Part shown: in pieces, positions 1 to 5,314 of the stretch
Position numbering within the stretch: the stretch's first letter is position 1
How the letters are laid out: every line of letters begins with the position of its first letter
Origin: Alcaligenaceae bacterium
GTDB taxonomy: Bacteria > Pseudomonadota > Gammaproteobacteria > Burkholderiales > Burkholderiaceae_B
Assembly: GCA_012511095.1 (NCBI GenBank)
Contig: JAAZGT010000045.1
Span: 1 to 6,360 of the forward strand
Direction of reading: 5' to 3'
DNA: 6,360 bases
Translations under genes and position numbers: made by a program
The notes under the pieces: generated by a model
The model's database searches: none
Told to the model about the DNA's origin: nothing
The model's input: only the letters and a program-made list of their open reading frames with translations

Positions 1-300
1 CTCTCTAGTATGGCCGAAGGTTTTCCTAATGTGGTGGCTGAGGCCATGGCGTGCGGGGTCCCCAATGTGGTGACCGATGTGGGCGATGCCGCCTTTATTG
101 TGGGCGACTATGGTTGGGTTGTGCCTGCTCAAAACTCCGATGCCTTAGCTGATGCAATTGCGACTGCTCTTGATTTTCTAAGCACGGAGCAAGCAGTCGA
201 TTTTAAATTACAGTGTCGTCAACGCGTCTTAGATAATTTTAGCCTAGACAAGATGGTCCACGCTTATGAGCGGGTTTGGCGTGAAGCCTTAGAAAAATAA
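1..300 (+). CDS. GT4-family glycosyltransferase, C-terminal fragment (5' end outside window)
   Basis: The frame is open from base 1 and ends at TAA 298-300, giving about 99 residues. The ATG at 10 is internal, because the open frame and the conserved GT-B motif extend to or past the window edge. The fragment carries the E-X7-E signature of retaining GT4 enzymes (EGFPNVVAE, glutamates at residues 6 and 14 from the edge), then an ACG-P-NVVTDVGD stretch typical of the nucleotide-sugar binding C-terminal Rossmann lobe, and a final helical segment. Family knowledge: such enzymes transfer a sugar from a nucleotide-sugar donor onto a growing glycan, usually lipid-linked, at the cytoplasmic face of the membrane. 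A second GT4 gene starts 12 bases after the stop on the same strand, so the two are probably cotranscribed in a surface-polysaccharide cluster. Donor and acceptor cannot be told from this fragment. Confidence 0.9.
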   Translation, partial: LSSMAEGFPNVVAEAMACGVPNVVTDVGDAAFIVGDYGWVVPAQNSDALADAIATALDFLSTEQAVDFKLQCRQRVLDNFSLDKMVHAYERVWREALEK

Positions 301-312
301 CGAGTGCTACCA

Positions 313-1443
313 ATGAAAAAATTATTAATGGTTGTAAATAACCCCGCTTTTTTTCTGTCGCACCGCTTGAATATCGCTCAAGAGGCTAAGGCACAAGGCT
401 ATGAGGTGGTTATCTCCACCATGGAAGGTGCCGATGTTCAAACAATTAAAAACTATGGTTTTGAGCATGTGATTTTGCCAATGCATCGCAGTGGCATGAA
501 CCCATTACAAGAGTTGGGTACTATCGGTGCACTTTATAAGATTTTTAAAAAAGTTAAACCGGATGTTGTGCACTTGGTTACCATTAAACCTGTGCTATAC
601 GGTGGCATAGCTGCGCGTTTAGCACGTGTTCCTAGCGTTGTTTATGCCATTTCGGGTATGGGTTTTTTATTTACTAAACCACGCGGAAAATTCGATCTCG
701 TTAATTTGATTACCCGACTGCTCTATCGTATCGCCTTGGCGCACCCCAATAGCCGAGTGATTGTGCAAAACAATACGGATAGAGCCTTATTGCAAGAAAT
801 GACATCCTTAAAAGATGAGCAGTTGGTATTAATTCGTGGTTCAGGTGCTAATTTAGAGCAATATCGATTTGTGCCGGAGCCCCTTAAACCGCCTTTTGTG
901 GTGACAATGGCGGCGCGCCTACTTCGGGATAAGGGTGTGCGCGAGTTTGTAAAAGCAGCTCGTATTGCAAAGCAAAAAGGTAGGGATGATATTCAGTGGC
1001 AATTGGCCGGTAGCCCCGACCCTGGTAATCCAGCTTCTATTACCGAAAATGATTTACGTCATTGGCAAGATGATATTCGTTATTTAGGTGAGGTATCTGA
1101 TATCGCTACGCTTTATAGTGAATCGCATATTGTTGCCTTGCCATCTTATCGTGAGGGTTTGCCAAAGTCGTTGGTTGAAGCAGCTGCCTGCGGTCGTGCC
1201 GTGGTGACAACGGATGTGCCTGGTTGTAGAGATGCCATTGAGCAAGGGGTGACGGGTCTTTTGGTGGATGTTTGCAATGCTGAATCGCTTTATGGCGCCG
1301 TTATCAAGCTAAGCGATGATGATGAGTTGCGCCAATCAATGGGCCGTGCAGGTCATCAATTGGCGCTTGAGGAATTCGATGAAAGGGTGATTGCTAAAAA
1401 GCAGGTTGCCCTTTATCGTGACTTAATTAAAACGGCAAATTAA
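313..1443 (+). CDS. GT4 glycosyltransferase, CapM/PglA-like
   Basis: The protein has 376 residues from ATG 313, a full length for a two-lobed GT-B glycosyltransferase. A GTG at 304 in the same frame would add three residues (MLP). I prefer ATG because the product then begins MKKLLMVVNNPAFFLSHRL, the usual first beta strand and glycine/histidine loop, and a weak GAG lies at 302-304. The N-terminal acceptor lobe contains VKPDVVHLVTIKPVLYGG and a GMGFLF segment, which resemble the CapM/PglA-like GT4 group. The C-terminal donor lobe has AARLLRDKGV, PSYREGLPKSLVEA (E-X7-E, Glu281 and Glu289) and GVTGLLV. By family it would add a sugar to a lipid-linked O-antigen, capsule or protein-glycan precursor in the cytoplasm; the exact sugar is not predictable. 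It follows another GT4 gene by 12 bases and probably shares its transcript. Its last 17 bases overlap the end of the opposing phosphohexomutase gene, and no intergenic terminator separates them. Confidence 0.9.
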   Translation: MKKLLMVVNNPAFFLSHRLNIAQEAKAQGYEVVISTMEGADVQTIKNYGFEHVILPMHRSGMNPLQELGTIGALYKIFKKVKPDVVHLVTIKPVLYGGIAARLARVPSVVYAISGMGFLFTKPRGKFDLVNLITRLLYRIALAHPNSRVIVQNNTDRALLQEMTSLKDEQLVLIRGSGANLEQYRFVPEPLKPPFVVTMAARLLRDKGVREFVKAARIAKQKGRDDIQWQLAGSPDPGNPASITENDLRHWQDDIRYLGEVSDIATLYSESHIVALPSYREGLPKSLVEAAACGRAVVTTDVPGCRDAIEQGVTGLLVDVCNAESLYGAVIKLSDDDELRQSMGRAGHQLALEEFDERVIAKKQVALYRDLIKTAN

Positions 1444-2836
1444 GATCAGGTCTTAAGCCTAAGACAGCCTCTCTAAATTCATTTTTAATACGGTGTAGTG
1501 CTTCGGTGTTTTGTGCTTCAAAGCGTAAAACGACGACTGGCGTAGTATTTGAGGCACGAGCTAAACCAAAACCATCAGCGTATTCGGCACGTACCCCATC
1601 AATTTGATTGGTGCTCTGTGCTGTAGGAAACTTGCCTTCATTTTGTAGACGCTCAATAAAGGCATGGGGTTCACCCTCTTGCATTTCAATTTTTAGCTCA
1701 GGTGTAGAGAGATCTTGTGGTAAAGACTCTAAAGCCGCGTTGGGGTCATCAACCCGAGATAAAATTTCTAATAATCTCGCGCCGGCATAAAGGCCATCAT
1801 CAAAACCGTACCAACGCTCTTTAAAGAAAATATGGCCGCTCATCTCACCCGCTAAAGGGGAGTTAAGCTCTGCCATTTTTGCTTTGACTAGAGAGTGCCC
1901 CGTTTTCCACATCAAAGGCACACCGCCTGCGGCTTTAATTGATTCGCCTACATGGCGGCTACATTTGACATCATAAATAATGGTGGCACCAGGCACTCGC
2001 TCTAAAACATCTCTTAAAAATAAAATGAGTTGACGATCGGGCCAAATGATTTGTCCATTTTTGGTCACTACACCTAAGCGGTCAGCGTCTCCATCAAAGG
2101 CTAAGCCAAGCTCACAATCGGTATCTTTAAGGTGTTGAATAATATCTTCGAGGTTTTTTGGATCAGCTGGATCGGGGTGATGGTTAGGGAAGCTGCCATC
2201 CACTTCGCAGTAGAGCTCATCCACCTCACAACCTAAGTCTTTAAATAAACGAGCAGCCGCTACACCACCTACACCATTACCGCAGTCAAGGACGATTTTC
2301 ATGGGGCGGCTTAGTTTGATATCGCCCGTAATGCGAGCGATATACTCATCAATCACATTGCGTGATTCGGCATTGCCCGCTTGTGATTCATCACGTTCAG
2401 CAGCACTTCCTACACCCATTAAGGCTTGCATATCAGCATGTAAGGAGTGAATTTCCTCGCCATAGATAGCACGGCCATCGAGCATAATTTTAAAACCGTT
2501 GTACTCAGGCGGGTTATGGCTACCTGTAATGGCAACGGCTAAACCAATTTCATGTTCAGCTGCTTGATAATAGACTACAGGAGTGGGAACAACGCCAATA
2601 TCTAAGGTGTTAATGCCTTCGCTACGCATGCCTTGGCCTAGGGCCTGAGCTAAGTCGGGGCTGCTATGACGACCATCATAACCAATCACTGCGCGCGTGA
2701 TACCAAGTTTAACTGCTTGGGTAGCGAGGGCGCGACCTAATAAAAGCGCAAATTGTGTATTTAACTCAGTTGGCACAATGCCGCGAATATCATAAGCTTT
2801 ATAAACTTGACTTGGCAGTTCGAAAATTTCTTTCAC
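1427..2836 (-). CDS. algC: Phosphomannomutase/phosphoglucomutase (AlgC/ManB type)
   Basis: The 469 residues match the length of the alpha-D-phosphohexomutase family (Pseudomonas AlgC is about 463). All four signatures are present in order: the phosphoserine loop TGSHNPP (Ser106), the metal loop DGDADR (Asp248, Asp250, Asp252), the sugar-binding loop GEMSGH (330-335) and the phosphate-binding loop RASNTTP (427-433). The N-terminal YDIRG is also typical. Known family role: reversible interconversion of mannose-6-P and mannose-1-P, or glucose-6-P and glucose-1-P, in the cytoplasm through a glucose/mannose 1,6-bisphosphate intermediate with Mg2+. The products feed GDP-mannose, UDP-glucose and dTDP-sugar synthesis, which suits the adjacent glycosyltransferases. 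The start is GTG at 2836, supported by an AAAGGTGA ribosome binding site just upstream. The gene converges on the CapM-like gene and is divergent from the flavoprotein gene. Dual PMM/PGM specificity is inferred from AlgC-like motifs; the name manB would serve equally well. Confidence 0.93.
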   Translation of the reverse strand: MKEIFELPSQVYKAYDIRGIVPTELNTQFALLLGRALATQAVKLGITRAVIGYDGRHSSPDLAQALGQGMRSEGINTLDIGVVPTPVVYYQAAEHEIGLAVAITGSHNPPEYNGFKIMLDGRAIYGEEIHSLHADMQALMGVGSAAERDESQAGNAESRNVIDEYIARITGDIKLSRPMKIVLDCGNGVGGVAAARLFKDLGCEVDELYCEVDGSFPNHHPDPADPKNLEDIIQHLKDTDCELGLAFDGDADRLGVVTKNGQIIWPDRQLILFLRDVLERVPGATIIYDVKCSRHVGESIKAAGGVPLMWKTGHSLVKAKMAELNSPLAGEMSGHIFFKERWYGFDDGLYAGARLLEILSRVDDPNAALESLPQDLSTPELKIEMQEGEPHAFIERLQNEGKFPTAQSTNQIDGVRAEYADGFGLARASNTTPVVVLRFEAQNTEALHRIKNEFREAVLGLRPDLNLPF

Positions 2837-2840
2837 AAAA

Positions 2841-2848
2841 TCACCTTT
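2841..2848 (-). promoter_or_regulatory. Ribosome binding site deciding the GTG start of the phosphohexomutase
   Basis: Read on the - strand, the sequence is AAAGGTGA followed by TTTT and GTG. The AGGTG core lies about 6-7 bases from the start codon, a normal spacing. No ATG is close by in frame, so this site supports GTG 2836 as the initiator. Confidence 0.65.
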
Positions 2849-2859
2849 GCTAAAAGAGC

Positions 2860-2888
2860 ACTACATAAAACGGTTAAAGCAGTATAAT
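2860..2888 (+). promoter_or_regulatory. Candidate sigma70 promoter for the FAD-dependent dehydrogenase
   Basis: A perfect TATAAT -10 hexamer lies at 2883-2888. Exactly 17 bases upstream, ACTACA at 2860-2865 matches the -35 consensus at only three of six positions. Transcription would begin near 2895, leaving a leader of about 44 bases with AGG at 2929-2931 seven bases before ATG 2939. The -10 sequence and spacing favour a promoter; the poor -35 keeps confidence low. The opposite strand at the same place reads TATACT (2886-2881), which could be a -10 for the divergent phosphohexomutase gene, but I see no matching -35 for it. Confidence 0.4.
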
Positions 2889-2938
2889 AACAGCACATTC
2901 GGATAAGTCCGCATTTCATCTATTATTTAGGTTCAATA

Positions 2939-4357
2939 ATGAGTTTAATCAATGATTTAATTAGTATCGTTGGCGCTGATCACGTGTTACAAGGAGATGA
3001 AGCAGCGCCGTATTTAACCGACTGGCGTGGCCGCTTTACGGGTCGAGCTCAAGCAGTAGTTCGTCCAGCCAATACGCAAGAAATCGCCGAGGTGGTTAAG
3101 CTATGTGCTCGCTATGAGGTACCTATGGTTACCCAAGGTGGTAATACTGGCCTATGCGGGGGCGCAACACCAAGCAACAAGGGTGATGCGGTACTGATTC
3201 TGACGACACGTCTAAATCATATTCTAAATGTTGATACGGTTAATGACACCATCACGGTTCAGGCTGGCTGTATTTTGCAGCAGGTTCAAGAGGCTGCAGC
3301 TAAGCAAGATCGCCTATTTCCTTTAAGCCTTGGTGCTGAGGGTAGTTGCACAATTGGCGGTAACTTAGCAACTAACGCTGGTGGTACCCAAGTTTTACGC
3401 TATGGTAACGCCCGCGATTTAGTCTTAGGTGTTGAGGTAGTGACTCCTGAGGGCGAGATCCTTAACGGTCTACGCGGTCTTCGCAAAGATAACACGGGTT
3501 ACGATTTACGTAATCTCTATGTAGGTAGCGAGGGGACCCTAGGTATTATTACTGCTGCCACCTTAAAACTATATCCGCAGCCAGTGGCTGAGTGTACAGC
3601 ATTAGTGGCCTTCGAGACACTCGAAGATGCCTTATACATGCTGAATTACGCACGTAAAGGCTTTGGTTCTAAGCTTGAGGGCTTTGAGCTTATGTCTGAT
3701 TATTGCTTAAAGATTGTTAATGAGTGCTTCCCAGAGCAAACATTGCCTTTAAGTTTAGATTACCCTTGGTATGCCTTAATTCAAATGGCTGATAGCGATA
3801 GCGAGGAGCAAGCGCGTGATACTTTCCAGCGCGTGCTTGAGAGCGCCTTCGAAGACGACATCATTCAAGACGCTGTATTAGCTGAGTCACTACAACAGGC
3901 TAATGACTTATGGCATATGCGCGAGAGCATTCCTTTAGCTGAGGCTATTGTAGGTCAGGGTATTAAAAATGATATTTCTGTGCCTATTTCTAGAATCGCA
4001 CCTTTTGTGGATGATACCAATACGGCTTTACAATCTTGGTTCCCTGGTGTGCGCCATATTATCTTTGGTCACTTGGGTGATGGTAACTTACACTATAACA
4101 TCGGCGCTCCTATTGGCGAGGAAGAGGGCTTCCTAGCTAAGCAAGACGAGGCCTTTAAGATTGTCTTTGATAGTGTGACGGATTACGATGGCTCTATTAG
4201 TGCTGAGCATGGTATTGGTCAACTCAAAAAGGATATGTTGCCTGACTACAAAGACGAGGTTGAAATCTCCGTGATGCGCAAAATCAAACGCGCTCTTGAC
4301 CCACTAGGTTTAATGAACCCAGGTAAAGTGGTTGATAGTGTCGATTTTGATTACTAA
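2939..4357 (+). CDS. FAD-linked 2-hydroxyacid dehydrogenase, probable D-2-hydroxyglutarate dehydrogenase
   Basis: The protein has 472 residues, a normal length for this vanillyl-alcohol-oxidase-fold family. The N-terminal FAD-binding domain (about 35-215) includes TDWRGRFTGRAQAVVRP, the glycine-rich QGGNTGLCGG (66-75) and GSEGTLGIIT (196-205). The C-terminal FAD-oxidase domain (about 215-465) has GHLGDGNLHYN and SAEHGIG. His378, His385 and Glu423 match the metal ligands known for D2HGDH, and Arg328 with Lys343 match, from memory of the human enzyme, its substrate carboxylate binders. Family knowledge: the enzyme oxidises D-2-hydroxyglutarate to 2-oxoglutarate with electrons passing to an acceptor such as ETF or quinones. 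In bacteria this supports serine synthesis by recycling the D-2-hydroxyglutarate made by SerA. A D-lactate or glycolate (GlcD-like) dehydrogenase is the main alternative, but no glcE/glcF partner gene is adjacent and the DWRG segment favours D2HGDH. ATG 2939 has an AGG seven bases upstream. The gene stands alone between a divergent mutase and a convergent mutM. Confidence 0.85.
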   Translation: MSLINDLISIVGADHVLQGDEAAPYLTDWRGRFTGRAQAVVRPANTQEIAEVVKLCARYEVPMVTQGGNTGLCGGATPSNKGDAVLILTTRLNHILNVDTVNDTITVQAGCILQQVQEAAAKQDRLFPLSLGAEGSCTIGGNLATNAGGTQVLRYGNARDLVLGVEVVTPEGEILNGLRGLRKDNTGYDLRNLYVGSEGTLGIITAATLKLYPQPVAECTALVAFETLEDALYMLNYARKGFGSKLEGFELMSDYCLKIVNECFPEQTLPLSLDYPWYALIQMADSDSEEQARDTFQRVLESAFEDDIIQDAVLAESLQQANDLWHMRESIPLAEAIVGQGIKNDISVPISRIAPFVDDTNTALQSWFPGVRHIIFGHLGDGNLHYNIGAPIGEEEGFLAKQDEAFKIVFDSVTDYDGSISAEHGIGQLKKDMLPDYKDEVEISVMRKIKRALDPLGLMNPGKVVDSVDFDY

Positions 4358-4390
4358 TTACTAAATTTTTATTTAATTAGTTGCACAAAT

Positions 4391-4424
4391 AAATGCCTAC
4401 CATGTTCACAATGGTAGGCATTTT
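4391..4424. terminator. Bidirectional intrinsic terminator between the dehydrogenase and mutM
   Basis: AAATGCCTACCAT (4391-4403) and ATGGTAGGCATTT (4411-4423) form a perfect 13-bp stem around a 7-base loop, GTTCACA. On the + strand the stem is followed by a short T run ending at 4424; on the - strand it is followed by TTTATTTG. It lies 33 bases after the dehydrogenase stop and 27 bases after the mutM stop, between convergent genes, so it probably ends both transcripts. The T runs are short, with the outer A-T pairs serving as part of the tract. Confidence 0.85.
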
Positions 4425-4450
4425 CATGTCTTGTTTAAAAATAACCCAAA

Positions 4451-5278
4451 CTAACGTCGTTGACACTTAACGCAATAATAGGTTGCGCGTTGGTTTTGCA
4501 CGATTTTTCTAATCGGTGTTCCACAAACATGGCAGGCTTGATTTTCGCGATCATAGACATTAGCGTGAATTTCAAAATAACTGCCAGGCTCTCCAGTAGC
4601 GTTTAAGAAATCTCTTAGGGTACTACCACCACTTTCTAGAGCCTTAGTTAGGGTTTTTAAAATAGCGGCATGGAGTCTTTCTGCGCGCATTTTAGAAATA
4701 GACTGGGCGCTAATTTTTGGATTGATATTAGCTAAAAATAGACTCTCAGAGGCGTAGATATTACCCACTCCCACCACAATATCACCATCTAAAAGAGCGG
4801 TTTTAATGGCTTTTTTCTTCTTTTTTAAACCGTGATAAAGATGCTCCACAGTAAAGTCCTCACTAAAGGGCTCGACTCCGAGGTGGTGTAATAGACGGTG
4901 CTCTAAGACTGAGCCGTCACTATTAGGGTGCCAAACCACCGCACCAAAACGGCGTGGATCGTTTAGTCGCACGGTGATGTGCCCAAAATCCCAAACCACA
5001 TGATCGTGTTTGCGGAGTAGCTCATCGTTATGGCATAAACGCATGGAACCTGACATCCCTAAATGCACTAGCAATACCCCCGTTTCAAAGTAGAGCAGTA
5101 AGTATTTACCTCGACGTTCACATTTTATTAAGATTTGATCGCTCAAAAGCTCAGTTAAGTCGGGTAAAATGGGCCAACGAAGTTGATATTGATAAATGCT
5201 AAGCTTTTTAAGGCGCTGACCCTCAATAGCGGGGGCAAGTCCCCGGCGAGTGGTTTCCACCTCAGGTAATTCTGGCAT
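4451..5278 (-). CDS. mutM: Formamidopyrimidine-DNA glycosylase (Fpg/MutM)
   Basis: The protein has 275 residues (E. coli Fpg has 269) and begins MPELPEVETTRRGL. After Met removal Pro is the catalytic nucleophile, followed by the essential Glu. Other visible hallmarks, counting Met, are Lys58 in ERRGKYLL, the HLGMSG loop (72-77), Arg110-Phe111 in DPRRFG, VGVGNIYASE (169-178, Asn173) with the helix-two-turn-helix around it, and a C-terminal zinc finger with Cys249, Cys252, Cys269 and Cys272 plus Arg264. Known role: a bifunctional base-excision repair enzyme that removes 8-oxoguanine and FapyG opposite C and nicks the abasic site by beta,delta-elimination. Active-site and zinc residues are all intact. 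No clear Shine-Dalgarno precedes ATG 5278, though the MPELPEVE terminus makes this start certain. The gene is divergent from the TPR gene with only 36 bases between start codons. A lysine run at 152-156 is encoded by A-rich sequence with a possible slippery site. Confidence 0.97.
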   Translation of the reverse strand: MPELPEVETTRRGLAPAIEGQRLKKLSIYQYQLRWPILPDLTELLSDQILIKCERRGKYLLLYFETGVLLVHLGMSGSMRLCHNDELLRKHDHVVWDFGHITVRLNDPRRFGAVVWHPNSDGSVLEHRLLHHLGVEPFSEDFTVEHLYHGLKKKKKAIKTALLDGDIVVGVGNIYASESLFLANINPKISAQSISKMRAERLHAAILKTLTKALESGGSTLRDFLNATGEPGSYFEIHANVYDRENQACHVCGTPIRKIVQNQRATYYCVKCQRR

Positions 5279-5305
5279 ACTATTTAAAAACTAATTTATT
5301 TGGTT

Positions 5306-5309
5306 GAGG
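5306..5309 (+). promoter_or_regulatory. Ribosome binding site deciding the TTG start of the TPR gene
   Basis: GAGG lies five bases before TTG 5315 and eleven before TTG 5321. The shorter spacing favours TTG 5315 as the initiator. The next ATG in the frame (5441) has no such site and would remove the signal peptide. Confidence 0.55.
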
Positions 5310-5314
5310 CAATT

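Noticed and set aside
10..12. ATG as a true start for the first glycosyltransferase
   Set aside because: It falls two codons before the E-X7-E motif of the C-terminal lobe, and the frame stays open to the window edge, so it is an internal methionine.
304..306. GTG start for the CapM-like glycosyltransferase
   Set aside because: It adds only MLP ahead of the conserved MKKLLMVV start; ATG 313 is the better initiator, with a weak GAG eight bases upstream.
1608..1790. A 60-codon + strand open frame
   Set aside because: It lies wholly antisense to the well-supported phosphohexomutase gene, has no recognisable domain or ribosome binding site, and is a shadow.
4391..4423. Paired DNA-uptake sequences like those forming terminators in Neisseria
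   Set aside because: The stem shares only the beginning ATGCC with the Neisseria uptake word ATGCCGTCTGAA, and I saw no other copy in the window; a plain terminator explains it.
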